Shown: positions 7,401 to 15,354 of the stretch, in pieces
How the letters are laid out: each line of letters opens with the position of its first letter
Position numbering within the stretch: position 1 is the first letter of the stretch
Source: Echinostoma caproni
Lineage: Eukaryota; Platyhelminthes; Trematoda; Plagiorchiida; Echinostomatidae
Reading direction: 5' to 3'
NCBI GenBank assembly: GCA_900618425.1
Contig: UZAN01046729.1
Span: forward strand, 9,105 to 24,559
Length of the DNA stretch: 15,455 nt
The notes under the pieces: model-generated
Told to the model about the DNA's origin: nothing
What the model saw: only the letters and a program-made list of their open reading frames with translations
Database searches by the model: none
Translations under genes and position numbers: made by a program

Positions 7401-8212
7401 ACTGATTAATGGTCATTGGGTGTCATTATCAAACTGCTCACGTAAAATCTCTGCTGATGACAAGGGTACACATTTATTCCAAGATACGACCTTCAAAGGT
7501 GGACCTCGATGTGTGCGGCTAGTCCAAAGTCATCATACCGAAAGTGGATAAAAGATTGAAGAGCTTTTGATTAACACATTTGCAGCAGGGAAGGAACACA
7601 AATCCGTCGTGTCAGTCCCCGGGGCATGGAAAAATAGAAGCAAACTTTGTCGCGCAAACAAAACAAATTCTCAAGCAAGATATGAATGCTGCAGAAGGAA
7701 AACACAATCACATCAAAGCAAGACCATAATTCGAATCCGTTGCACCCAAGAAAAACCGTAACCAATATCGAGGACAGTTCGGATGCATTAGCGACACAGT
7801 TCGTATGCCACCGTTCAAAAAACTGTGGCTAGATTAGAAATACAGCCCATTTTGTATTTGTTATTGAGCTTGTATTATTTTTCGCCAATAAATTCGAACG
7901 GAATCGCCCGTACACTTGCTGTTCCGTTCATCCGACTGGTGACCGACAAACAATACACCAGACAAATGGGAATGATCTGTTGATCTTGTTTTCCGAAGGA
8001 ATCTATTTCGCCGATCGCAGCAGGTAGATATTTATTCTGCCCGGTGGGTTGCAAAGAAATGAAACATTCTGCGTGTTTGTTGTGCTCCCGTTCCGGTTAT
8101 TTCTATGCCTATTACGCGGCGGACGTTTGACGTGACTAATTTCAGCCGATTGGTTTTGTTTGCCAGATTTGAATCAAACGGATTTTTAATCCTCTATTCT
8201 GTTGTCCCCTAG
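7401..8212 (+). other. Mostly unassigned, with one long open frame lacking a start
   Basis: From about 7834 to 8022 a + strand frame without ATG is open for 63 codons, contains RPYTCCSVHPTGDRQTIHQT, and ends at AG|GTAGAT, a usable donor. Its phase would allow joining to the exon at 8213 in that exon's second frame. No clear acceptor precedes it and an AATAAA word lies inside it (7886-7891), so I do not call it an exon. The open frame at 7567-7761 is Lys/Arg/Ser-rich and unrecognised. The end of this stretch is a fine acceptor (TATTCTGTTGTCCCCTAG). Confidence 0.25.
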
Positions 8213-8296
8213 TCGTCTTCGAAACCGATTTCTCGGTTTTTCCATCGTATCCCGGACGAAGAAAATCGATCGACCATTAACCAGAAAATCAGACAG
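8213..8296 (+). CDS. Candidate internal exon, 84 nt, phase 0
   Basis: Among the best + strand exon candidates. It lies between TATTCTGTTGTCCCCTAG and ACAG|GTACGT. Read in phase 0 it is exactly 28 codons: SSSKPISRFFHRIPDEENRS then TINQKIRQ. A second frame is also open (RLRNRFLGFSIVSRTKK), the third stops. In phase 0 it could follow the micro-exon at 3334-3373 and precede the candidate at 8518. A length divisible by three would let it be skipped without a frame change. No domain is recognised; the peptide is Ser/Arg-rich and polar, with no membrane segment. Confidence 0.42.
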
Positions 8297-8517
8297 GTAC
8301 GTTTTTGTTTTAATCGAAGTAAAATGTTGTTACGTGCATTTCAAATCAACTACCGGTCAGGTGTGCAAGTGTTGTTCAATTCACTGACAAAGAAACTCGC
8401 TCAACCTAGTATCATCCCTTCATTTGCTCATTGCTGATATGTGTCTGCGCTTCAGTGAACCATTGTTGAAAAGTAGATAATTGATTGAGACCAGAAAAGT
8501 GGGTTGTTTGTCGACAG

Positions 8518-8592
8518 TGCACCGGCTCAAAGGAACCATCTCCGTCATTGGAAAAAGTGTTCGCGAGAACCGGCTCGCCCCAATCGATTTAA
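8518..8592 (+). CDS. Candidate terminal exon after 8213-8296
   Basis: The acceptor TGTTTGTCGACAG ends at 8517. In phase 0 the exon gives CTGSKEPSPSLEKVFARTGS then PQSI and a TAA at 8590-8592, a polar Ser/Pro-rich tail. In the next frame the same acceptor is open for 63 codons to a donor CAG|GTAACT at 8707/8708, with peptide words such as NRFNLNSCGHFSRSSANLCV, so an internal exon 8518-8707 is the alternative. Which frame is used depends on the phase leaving 8296. The acceptor is of medium quality because its pyrimidine tract is interrupted by G. Confidence 0.23.
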   Translation, partial: CTGSKEPSPSLEKVFARTGSPQSI

Positions 8593-8723
8593 TCTTAATT
8601 CCTGTGGTCACTTCTCTCGTTCTAGTGCAAACCTTTGTGTGTACGAGATCGGAGTTAGAACACATCGCAATCTGACTTCAGAATTGAGGATAACATTCTT
8701 AAACCAGGTAACTATACTCCACA

Positions 8724-8891
8724 TCAACAGGAGATAGCAAGCATTTGCTCAATACAGCGGATCTGCTTTCTCTGGCTTTTCAGCCCAACCTCGTCGTTTC
8801 TGAAATGGATACCAACAGTCTTTGTCCGATAGCCTATCCTCTGTTGTTGTCGTTCAACTATGGAATCCATGGTTGAACCGAGACATGAAGC
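8724..8891 (-). CDS. Candidate terminal exon of a - strand gene
   Basis: On the - strand the acceptor TTCGGACTTTCTACAG ends at 8892 and the frame is open from 8891 to a TGA at 8724. The peptide starts ASCLGSTMDSIVERQQQRIG and continues with KTVGIHFRNDEVGLKSQRKQ. It is in phase 0 with the exon at 8967-9041 across a 75-nt intron. The peptide is hydrophilic and rich in Gln/Arg. No family is recognised and no poly(A) signal is evident close downstream. The intron length is divisible by three and has no stop in this frame, so the whole of 8724-9071 also reads as one open frame. Confidence 0.35.
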   Translation of the reverse strand, partial: ASCLGSTMDSIVERQQQRIGYRTKTVGIHFRNDEVGLKSQRKQIRCIEQMLAISC

Positions 8892-8966
8892 CTGTAGAAA
8901 GTCCGAAGAGGTAGGTAACAATATTGGCATACTCCGGAAGACTGCGAATATTGGGACTTTACTTAC
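8892..8966 (-). other. Candidate 75-nt intron
   Basis: It begins GTAAGT after GAG (a consensus donor) and ends TTTCTACAG before G. Both ends are close to ideal. It keeps the frame open if retained. Confidence 0.4.
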
Positions 8967-9041
8967 CTCAATGCCGTCGACTTCGAGGAGACCTAATCTT
9001 GACATACCGTATACTGCATCAACCCAGCCACCCTTGCTGTT
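8967..9041 (-). CDS. Candidate internal exon, 25 codons, - strand
   Basis: The exon follows GATAAAGTTCTCACAG and ends in GAG|GTAAGT. It encodes NSKGGWVDAVYGMSRLGLLE then VDGIE, phase 0 at both ends. The open frame reaches upstream to 9071 (DHFEIKFSQ), so an earlier acceptor is possible. The overlapping + strand frame at 8860-9066 is also open, but has no comparable splice sites. The family is unknown. Confidence 0.35.
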
Positions 9042-9634
9042 CTGTGAGAACTTTATCTCAAAATGATCACCTCAGACGACATCCACCCAAGTTGAAAACC
9101 CAGCCGGAATCACTCGTTCGTAGTCAGATTGTGCGGCGTATGAAATTCTCTTGCATCAGAAGTAGTGTGCTCCTACGGTTGAACTATTTAAATTGCAAGT
9201 TGATTTGGTATTGGAAAACTTTAAATTTCGACATCCGTGAGTGATCATGCCAATTTTTATCATAATTATTTCTCTTTGTGAAGTTATTTAAAAGATTCTG
9301 TAAAAATCCTATTGGGTATGATAAGCTTTAGCTTTGTTAAAACCTTGACTTCACCGGCATTTCTTGTGTTCCTTCCTCATCGGATTGCAGTTCATCCAAA
9401 TCAACTACGGAAAGCCCGCACTCCCGACGGGGAAGGAAAAGGACAAATCGTAGACAGAAATCCCAATCTTATTCACATTTAATACCCCCAACCTGTGCAT
9501 TTTTATCATCACATATTACAGATCATTCCATTTCACTTCGTTTGGTTCTGTTGTTCTATTGTACGCAGTACAGTCGGTTAGCATAACAGTTATTGCAAAG
9601 AGCATAATGTGAGTGTGGCGGTGCACCTAAACAG
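9042..9634. other. No supported gene
   Basis: AT-rich stretches and short frames only. I found no paired splice sites, repeat or RNA gene that I can support. Confidence 0.4.
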
Positions 9635-9668
9635 GTGTGTGTGTGGGGGGGGGTAGGCAGGGGCAGGG
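9635..9668 (+). repeat. (GT)n and G-rich tract, possible G-quadruplex
   Basis: Five GT repeats run into nine G (9645-9653), then GG, GGGG and GGG separated by two bases. Splitting the nine-G run gives four G tracts with short loops, so a quadruplex on the + strand is possible. A second purine-rich G tract follows near 9760-9775. Confidence 0.6.
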
Positions 9669-9940
9669 AAGTAACAAGCGCTTCCGGTGAGAATCCGAAT
9701 CGAGAATGTCGCGTGATCCGATGTGGCCACATTCACGATTAATTCATCGGCAAGCACGGAAGGAGGTGGGGTGGGCATCCGACTGATCAGAAACAAGAAA
9801 TGACATCGCCCATCTGTGTGGCGTGAAGAAATTGACACGCATCACACGTGGGTCAAATAAGGCGTTATTTACAGCATGCAAGCAAGAGACAACGGTTTTT
9901 CGTGGAACAACGCGGAAGTGGACGAAATCATGCAGACTGA
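9669..9940. other. No supported gene
   Basis: A - strand open frame across 9590-9838 includes a stretch reading VLADELIVNVATSDHATFSI after a fair acceptor near 9788, but no donor closes it. Treated as unproven. Confidence 0.25.
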
Positions 9941-10024
9941 TTAGGGGACGGAGTCAGGGCTTGACTTGTGTCGTTGCTCGGTCCTGGAGGACCACAGTTC
10001 ACTAGGCGTCGACCAACCAGGTAT
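9941..10024 (-). CDS. Candidate terminal exon, Ser/Pro-rich C-terminus
   Basis: The - strand acceptor here is excellent: TATTCTATTGCATTCCTTTCAG ends at 10025. In phase 0 the exon gives IPGWSTPSELWSSRTEQRHK then SSPDSVP and a TAA, 27 codons in all; another frame stops after a few codons. The peptide is hydrophilic and would suit a cytoplasmic tail. It lies downstream of the transmembrane exon 11354-11480 on the same strand, but that exon leaves two bases of a codon while this one begins in phase 0, so at least one further exon would be needed between them. Confidence 0.33.
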   Translation of the reverse strand: MPGWSTPSELWSSRTEQRHKSSPDSVP

Positions 10025-10067
10025 CTGAAAGGAATGCAATAGAATACACAAATGTGAGCCTGGTAAC

Positions 10068-10544
10068 TTGGAGAGAATCACGAGAATTTCGTACTCTCGA
10101 ACAGAAAAGCAAATAGTTCGCCGTATTGAAGAACAAGAGGTTACTTTGCGACAGTCTTCATGTTTCACTAATTTCGCTTCCAAAAGCTTTCAGTATGGTC
10201 GGAGGTGGGTGTCTAGGGTTGCGGCTGGTCACCCTCCCCTTGCACCTCGCAAAATGCTCCCATATGACCAAGCGTCTAAAATAGCCACTGCTGAGAAAGC
10301 CCTACTCACTGTCTTCCTGTGGCGGAGGTGTTTTTCCGTCGAAGTGAGAGGACGAAAAGCTGACACCTGGGGCTATAACCGGGTTGGCGAACCACTTGTA
10401 GTTCATCTAGGTGAGTTGGCCAGAAATCCTGATACCAAACCAACCAAGAAGGGAGGCGTACGAACCACACACAACTTCCTGGTTGTGGCAGTGGTCACTG
10501 GTGTGATTGATCCCGTCCGAAAGGCATATGATCCGATGAACTAG
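10068..10544 (+). CDS. Uncharacterised open frame, 158 codons
   Basis: This is one of the two longest open frames in the window. It begins MERITRISYSRTEKQI and holds PLAPRKMLPYDQASKI, a run WRRCFSVEVRGRK and a tail VVAVVTGVIDPVRKAYDP. It is basic overall. There is no domain that I recognise, no signal peptide, and only a weak hydrophobic patch near residues 135-147. No convincing splice sites flank it. The DNA is less AT-rich than its surroundings, as an inserted repeat would be, and I suspect an untranslated part of a repeat element rather than a gene. That is inference; a copy-number search would settle it. Confidence 0.25.
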   Translation: MERITRISYSRTEKQIVRRIEEQEVTLRQSSCFTNFASKSFQYGRRWVSRVAAGHPPLAPRKMLPYDQASKIATAEKALLTVFLWRRCFSVEVRGRKADTWGYNRVGEPLVVHLGELARNPDTKPTKKGGVRTTHNFLVVAVVTGVIDPVRKAYDPMN

Positions 10545-11353
10545 ACACCGGCCCCCCAATGGGTTGCGGTTTTCTCACACCACCCGGCTTCCTTGCGGAT
10601 TAGGCTTGGCTAGTCAAAGGCTTCGGTTGTGGATTCCTCAAAAAAATTCACATACCTTGGCCTGGGCAATCTGGCACTATTCCGCCCACATGCAAACTAT
10701 TGAACGATTTTCCTTTATATGAAGATTATTGTGCCACGATTTGTTTGGCACAGTCTTGATTCAGACGTGTGTGAAATATATAAATTCATACTAGTCTAAA
10801 CGAACCTCGTAAGTAGGACTCGAATCGGCGATATTCCCCCTCTGGGATACCCAGTGCCTTCTTGGAGCAGTCAAACTTACTTACGCTGAACATGCGGATG
10901 TACCAATGCAACTATATCCAACCTGTTCTAATTAATATCCCGGTGAATTCTTTCGTTACTGTGGGCTCCTGGTACAAATCGACATTTGGCGGAGGAATGG
11001 TTCAAACTCTAGATTAATTTGTAGTTCTTTTCAAACCATACAACTGTTCACCCAACGGATATTCGGATGGAGGTTATGACTAGGGAGACGCGACCGGGAC
11101 AGCTGAATGACATCAATCGGTGGTCACCCCCGCCCTAGTGATCGATTCGTCTCAGTTACATAGTGACTATAATTTCAACCTGGTCCAGTGACCGCACAAA
11201 AAAAGATTCACCGAAGAGTAAAATAAACCACTCGTGCTAACCGATTAATGACAACAAGGATACAGGAGTTGGTTTGGAATGCGAATAACATGAAACTTGT
11301 GAAATGGCTCTCTGTTTTGGTTTGAAGTACCGACGGAATGAATGGACACTCAC
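10545..11353. other. No supported gene; isolated splice-like and B-box-like words
   Basis: On the - strand CAGC|GTAAGT lies near 10883-10889, but its upstream frame has stops within about 20 codons. GGACTCGAATC at about 10816-10826 resembles a tRNA B box, without an A box. Just after the donor at 11353 a short - strand intron (about 11296-11353) leading to an exon with FMLFAFQTNSCILVVINRLA and a stop is possible in phase, but its acceptor is poor. Confidence 0.3.
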
Positions 11354-11480
11354 TTTTCGTCTTTGATCCACGTGTACAGCTTTTGCAATTCTTTGATCAA
11401 CCACACCCAACTGCATATGCCCAGAATTATGAAAAACATGAACGGATAGACGTAACGCAGAAGGAACTCCGGATAGTAAT
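11354..11480 (-). CDS. Candidate exon encoding a transmembrane segment
   Basis: One of the most convincing single exons. The - strand acceptor is GTTGTCCATTTTTCCTTTGTCAG and the donor is AAAA|GTGAGT. One frame runs without stop for 41 codons, entering with two bases and leaving with two. It reads YYPEFLLRYVYPFMFFIILG, then ICSWVWLIKELQKLYTWIKD, then EK: one clear hydrophobic membrane helix followed by an amphipathic, Lys-rich segment. The pattern PEF-L-RY---F-----GI-S-VW loosely resembles the seventh helix of Frizzled/Smoothened receptors (PEY--LKYF----VGITSGVW). The usual KTxxxW motif after it is not matched. I would call it a membrane protein exon, receptor class only a guess. Confidence 0.47.
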
Positions 11481-11547
11481 CTGACAAAGGAAAAATGGAC
11501 AACAAGAAAAGTCACGACGCAGATCTGACATAATTTGATTCCGGCCA

Positions 11548-11850
11548 TCAGCGTACAACGAGCACTTCAAGGCCCGGTAACAAACTCGTAAGCAATCCAA
11601 AGCAAATGAGGTTGTGTAACGTGATCAGGGATTGAGTACCGTAAGCGGGATGAGGAAAGCGAGCTTCTCCACTAACTTTAAAGAGCGCTGTTGGCATGTT
11701 GTCTGATACGGACGCCTTGTCGAGTTCTCTCGGATTCTGTAGGTGGTTCCGTAACCAGGATGCACTCTCAAGAGAAATATTTGGAGTATCCAGCGCGGTG
11801 TGCGATGTGAAGGATTGGGCCCAGTGTCCAAAGCTTTGGTGGATTATATA
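11548..11850 (-). CDS. Candidate coding stretch without start codon, 100 codons, one membrane segment
   Basis: Between stops at 11851-11853 and 11548-11550 the - strand is open for 100 codons with no ATG until codon 53, as expected for part of an exon. Words include FGHWAQSFTSHTALDTPNIS, SWLRNHLQNPREL and ARFPHPAYGTQSL, ending in a hydrophobic segment LITLHNLICFGLLTSLLPGL. It lies just upstream of the transmembrane exon 11354-11480. That exon needs one base from the previous exon. The only GT that gives this phase here is ACGA|GTTTGT near 11585, a weak donor that would fuse FGLLT to N-YYPEF. The stronger GT sites are in the wrong phase. The pair as one membrane protein is therefore plausible but unproven. 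Confidence 0.33.
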   Translation of the reverse strand, partial: YIIHQSFGHWAQSFTSHTALDTPNISLESASWLRNHLQNPRELDKASVSDNMPTALFKVSGEARFPHPAYGTQSLITLHNLICFGLLTSLLPGLEVLVVR

Positions 11851-12171
11851 TTAGGGTGCAATATACTTTGCAGATTGTTTTACTGGTGTACTGTCTTATG
11901 GGGCCAATAGTGCAGATGGTGGGAACAGCGGCCGTAGGGTTTCCACACCTAGGTGCCGATCTCATCTCTTTTGCGCGTAACGCCCATCAAAATTCTCGGT
12001 CGTCTCTAAAGCTTAATAAGTTAAGTTTTTGTGCGCGAAAATTGATATTTCATCCATTGCCTAACACGGGTTAATAATCCGATCATTCCGTTCTATCTCC
12101 GCCAAGCTGCGTAAAGACCTTCAGTTGATGAATGTTTTACGCACACCAATTTAAGATATCACAAGGTAGAA
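11851..12171. other. No supported gene
   Basis: Overlapping open frames on both strands have no motifs. A + strand frame at 11856-12074 has a hydrophobic start but no supporting signals. Confidence 0.35.
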
Positions 12172-12309
12172 GTGACCGAAAGGTGGTACAATATGGAACA
12201 AATCTCAACTCTGGTGATGCGGCGCCCTTACGTCGGTATTTTGATCCAGCGTAAATTGCTCGAGTTCTGGAAATTGTATTCTGCTGTCATTTGTCACACA
12301 GCTGTCCAG
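12172..12309 (+). CDS. Weak exon candidate ending at a donor
   Basis: A + strand frame reads MRRPYVGILIQRKLLEFWKL and YSAVICHTAVQ and ends at CCAG|GTAGGA. The upstream acceptor near 12163-12165 (CACAAG) is poor. The peptide is basic and hydrophobic, with no family recognised. Chance is a real possibility. Confidence 0.18.
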
Positions 12310-12995
12310 GTAGGAGAAGCAACCGAATGGAATTCCCGACCACCATTGTTCTACGTGAGGCTATTCGACGCTGTCTTGCTGCAGCACTTTTGACCTTTGA
12401 AAGTGCGCAGTGCAAGTTGAAGGATGTAACAGAACTTGTTCATCTGACAATTGCTTTTGGCGCGTCTCCCGTCTATTCGGACGACGAACTGTAGGTTACA
12501 AAGCTTTCCATCAGTTGCCCATACAATACCAACATTCTCGAAACCACTTGGTGCATTTTCGTGTATTTCGATTACGACGAAATTGAGCAGCAATCGCGAA
12601 TTACGTTACCTTCGACGAACATCACTACTTGTAATGAACGACCCACCTATGTACTTCGTTAGAGATGCTCACGTGACCAGAAGTGTAAGAGTGCAATGGT
12701 GTTAGTAGTTACCAAACTCCGGGAGCAGTCGTTTTCGAAAAAGAGAGCCTCGCAATCACAAACTACGTTCAAATGATGGAACACTCGTCGTTGTTAGGCG
12801 ACGAGTATGACAGCTGCACGACTTGATAACACCATCGATGGTCTCTCTTTTAGCCTTCGAAGGTCGAATTGTGACGTAAGCAAATACTTTGACGACTTCT
12901 TGGGATCAAACGTATCCCATGATAGTGAGCGCTGTCATTGGGAGATCGTTTCACAATTCACACAAAGATGATGGGATGAATTCTCGCGACCGGAT
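12310..12995. other. No supported gene; one strong hairpin
   Basis: A - strand frame at 12351-12608 is open for over 80 codons (HENAPSGFENVGIVWATDGK) but lacks good splice sites or a start context. ACTCGTCG (12783-12790) pairs perfectly with CGACGAGT (12799-12806) around an 8-base loop. Confidence 0.3.
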
Positions 12996-13445
12996 TTGGT
13001 GCTGAAAGTCAGTAGTGGTGCGCTAACTTATCTTCATCTTCAAAAGAGTGGAAAGAAGCCCTGCCCTGTACCGTTTCTTCCTCCTCTCTCCAGAGCTCGT
13101 AGGAAAGGTAATACTTCTGCTTCTGTAGAAGTATTACATAGCACTTCCCGTGGAGCTGCAGCTTCATCAGACGAGATAATCTGGCTAGCACCAGGCAAGC
13201 TGAATTGTTCGCTTAGATACTACCCAGCGATCAAATCGTTGTTTCCTACTGCGAACTGCTTGTCCACATTCGTTGTAGATTACTTCACTAACGGAAGTTC
13301 GCCGACTTCCCCCGTGTTAAAAATCAATGGGAACAGTCGACGAATAGCAGTTGATGGGTTGGCTATTTTTGCCCACCAGTTTTCACGGTCCTTATTTAGG
13401 CTCTTTGTGAGCGGAGTTGGCAGGCACAAACAAACCCTGCCTTGA
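12996..13445 (+). CDS. Uncharacterised open frame, 149 codons
   Basis: The frame starts MVLKVSSGALTYLHLQ and stops at a TGA ending at 13445. The peptide is Ser/Pro/Arg-rich with a hydrophobic patch near residues 80-96, and no domain is recognised. It contains the perfect hairpin at 13108-13137. It ends just before a strong acceptor at 13483, so its 3' half may lie in an intron. I regard coding as unlikely but record it because of its length. Confidence 0.17.
   Translation: MVLKVSSGALTYLHLQKSGKKPCPVPFLPPLSRARRKGNTSASVEVLHSTSRGAAASSDEIIWLAPGKLNCSLRYYPAIKSLFPTANCLSTFVVDYFTNGSSPTSPVLKINGNSRRIAVDGLAIFAHQFSRSLFRLFVSGVGRHKQTLP
13108..13137 (+). repeat. Perfect 11-bp hairpin
   Basis: GTAATACTTCT pairs with AGAAGTATTAC across the loop GCTTCTGT. 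No T-run follows, so a terminator is not suggested. Confidence 0.8.
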
Positions 13446-13483
13446 TTCACGACATCGTGATCGTATCGTCTCTTTTCTTCCAG

Positions 13484-13854
13484 GGCTATGGATTAGTGAG
13501 ATTGCATGTGTTGGGTGGGCTTCAGGCTTCAATCAACAAGGAACTGTACACAACGATCAAGAGTTGAAACTGAAAACCAAACTCTCATTGTCACAATGCT
13601 TTTGCTCACAAATGCCCAAGATAGCAGTGCACAGAGATAAGCGTGATTTTCCAATGGGAAAAACAATCAAGTTAGCGGATTTGTGGAGAATGCGGTTGTC
13701 CTTGAACAAGGGCCATAATATCGTGTATGAATGCGAAAACAAAGATGTTGCTGAGAAAAATCGTTTTAGACAATACGGTCGATTAACAGCAAAAAATCTG
13801 ATCTTAGGAGTTGTGATAAAGAACTACTTTGATACGAAACGCAAAAGCCTGTAA
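13484..13854 (+). CDS. Candidate terminal exon with two competing frames
   Basis: The acceptor CGTCTCTTTTCTTCCAG at 13467-13483 is among the best in the window. In phase 0 the exon reads GYGLVRLHVLGGLQASINKE, then LYTTIKS and a TGA at 13565-13567, a natural-looking short C-terminus. In another frame it stays open to a TAA at 13852-13854, giving about 120 codons of Lys-rich sequence with words such as KIAVHRDKRDFPMGKTIKLA and KNLILGVVIKNYFDTKRKSL. This longer frame also extends upstream of the acceptor to 13417. Neither product is recognised. The upstream exon that would fix the phase was not found. Confidence 0.3.
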
Positions 13855-14310
13855 ATGCAAGTAAGCCATGAGTATCTGTCTATCTGAACAAAAGGTTGTC
13901 CATTATCGATAGCATCGGTATGGAGGAACCATCGGTACTTTACAAGAGTTGGAGAATTTGTACCAACATGAGAAATATTTACGATTAGTAACTGCTACAC
14001 TTGTTGAATCGGTGCTTTAGCCTTTACTCTGGCATATTCATTAGCAGAAACACTAGTTAAACTTTTTCAAACGGACGCCACAGACGAACTATAGTGGAGA
14101 AAACATATAACTAGATTACGGGCAACATACAGGAATAAACAACACAAGCAATCCAAATCAAACGGACCGAGAAGATTCACACAGTATCACACAGATACAC
14201 TAGTGGTGGTGAACATGAATTACACAATGTGGACTCAGCTTCGGCTATCAGTGCATAACAGACGAAAATATGGATGACCTTCTCTGGTACATCCTATATG
14301 GAGTATAGGC
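13855..14310. other. No supported gene
   Basis: AT-rich, with stops in all frames every few dozen bases. No repeat or RNA gene is recognised. Confidence 0.4.
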
Positions 14311-14499
14311 TTAGAATGCTGTGGTCAAGTCTGTCTTCACATTCAAATTCAATGAGAGAATGCGTGGCTCTCGCGACAATTGTCCAAGACCGTATCTGTG
14401 GTTGATACAGAGTCGTGCACGCTCGAAGCTAGCATACATACACACGCTGGATGAAGACTTGCTCGTGAGCCTCGTTTTCCGATTATGCAGCATACTCGT
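14311..14499 (-). CDS. Weak - strand terminal exon candidate
   Basis: The - strand acceptor CTTCCAACATGTTTGCAG precedes 14499, and phase 0 gives 62 codons to a TAA, including RARLCINHRYGLGQLSREPR and LNLNVKTDLTTAF. A + strand frame overlaps most of it, so the strand is uncertain. No partner exon with strong sites was found, although a short - strand frame from 14607 (GWYTSVVRSSETTFFVK) follows a TTTTCTCAG acceptor. Confidence 0.2.
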   Translation of the reverse strand, partial: TSMLHNRKTRLTSKSSSSVCMYASFERARLCINHRYGLGQLSREPRILSLNLNVKTDLTTAF

Positions 14500-14551
14500 C
14501 TGCAAACATGTTGGAAGAGTTAACCGTCCTCCACATCTGTGGGTATACGGT

Positions 14552-14572
14552 CTACCTTCACAAAGAAGGTAG
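14552..14572 (+). repeat. Perfect 8-bp hairpin
   Basis: CTACCTTC pairs with GAAGGTAG around a 5-base loop (ACAAA). It may be structural or chance. Confidence 0.6.
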
Positions 14573-14904
14573 TTTCGCTCGATCTAACAACGGAAGTATA
14601 CCATCCCTGAGAAAATTTTTACCAGTCAAAATTTTGATATATGCTTGTGGTTGGAACTATACACGTGATCGGCGATCAGCTGCATGGATTTTCCATCAAT
14701 CTACACAGATGGTTGATTGGGGTGAAACAATCTGTGTGCTGCGGGCCATATCATAAACTAGCGAGTCGGAGCCATTTACATTAATCTAACAGGTTTATTT
14801 CAACTGTACACAAACGACTGCGTTTATATGGCAACTGAAGGTTCTGCATAATCCGATCAGATCTCGCCAAAACTAACTGGCTTCCTCATTTCATTGTTTT
14901 CCAG
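14573..14904. other. Mostly unassigned stretch before a splice acceptor
   Basis: A + strand open frame ends at 14756 (words such as GWNYTRDRRSAAWIFHQSTQ) without splice or motif support. The stretch ends in CTCATTTCATTGTTTTCCAG, a strong acceptor. Confidence 0.3.
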
Positions 14905-14995
14905 CGAGCTAGCACCGCCAGAGTGTAAAAATGCTGTTTAGATGATCGGCTCGATCCAATCGAGAAACTCATTTCTGAAGGGATGTGACAATAAA
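14905..14995 (+). CDS. Possible last exon with poly(A) signal
   Basis: After the strong acceptor at 14904 all frames stop within about 12 codons (for example ELAPPECKNAV then TAG), and AATAAA lies at 14990-14995. This fits a final exon that is mostly 3' untranslated. The upstream coding exon is not identified. Confidence 0.22.
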
Positions 14996-15086
14996 AAGTC
15001 TCCGCCGACCTAAAGTTTGTCAGTGATTAGCAAGATATATATTGTAGCACCTCAATCCGTTGTTCTGTTACAAAGACAGGGTAATT

Positions 15087-15259
15087 ATGTGTAAAAAAAA
15101 ATGCGCACTGACAACAGAAGTGTCGGCACATCAAGATCAATCGTTGGAAACGTTCGCCTATTGTAAACAATATCCATCGCACATCGATTCACGTGTGAGA
15201 TATATATTTAGCAACTTTGATTTGGATAACACTTACAAGTTGCCTTCAATTTCAAATCG
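15087..15259 (+). CDS. Candidate exon ending at a consensus donor
   Basis: From an ATG at 15087 the frame reads MCKKKCALTTEVSAHQDQSL, then ETFAYCKQYPSHIDSRV and IFSNFDLDNTYKL, ending at TCG|GTGAGT at 15259/15260. If not spliced, the frame stops in the donor itself (CGG TGA). If spliced to 15355, it continues in phase. It is open further upstream to about 15060, with a mediocre acceptor at 15079. No family is recognised; the peptide is polar with three Cys. Confidence 0.3.
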
Positions 15260-15354
15260 GTGAGTGAACAAATGTTTTCGGATATTCCTGGTCATGCGTT
15301 TGCATATCATATAGTGAACAAAGTGCTTACAGAATGACTTGGGTTTATTTACAG

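Noticed and set aside
10806..10830. Second tRNA/SINE remnant from a B-box-like GGACTCGAATC
   Set aside because: No A box upstream at a usable distance and no similarity to the unit at 823.
11605..11690. Reading KLVEKLAFLIPLTVLNP on the - strand as the Frizzled KLEKLM region
   Set aside because: It is in a different frame from the 100-codon open stretch, ends in a stop, and lies at the wrong distance from the putative last helix; the likeness is probably chance.
12351..12608. - strand open frame with GFENVGIVWATDGK
   Set aside because: Over 80 codons, but no adequate acceptor, donor or start, and an overlapping + frame is equally open; left as unassigned.
13108..13137. Rho-independent terminator or microRNA precursor
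   Set aside because: An 11-bp stem without a U-run is too short for a microRNA precursor, and terminators of that type are not expected in this genome.
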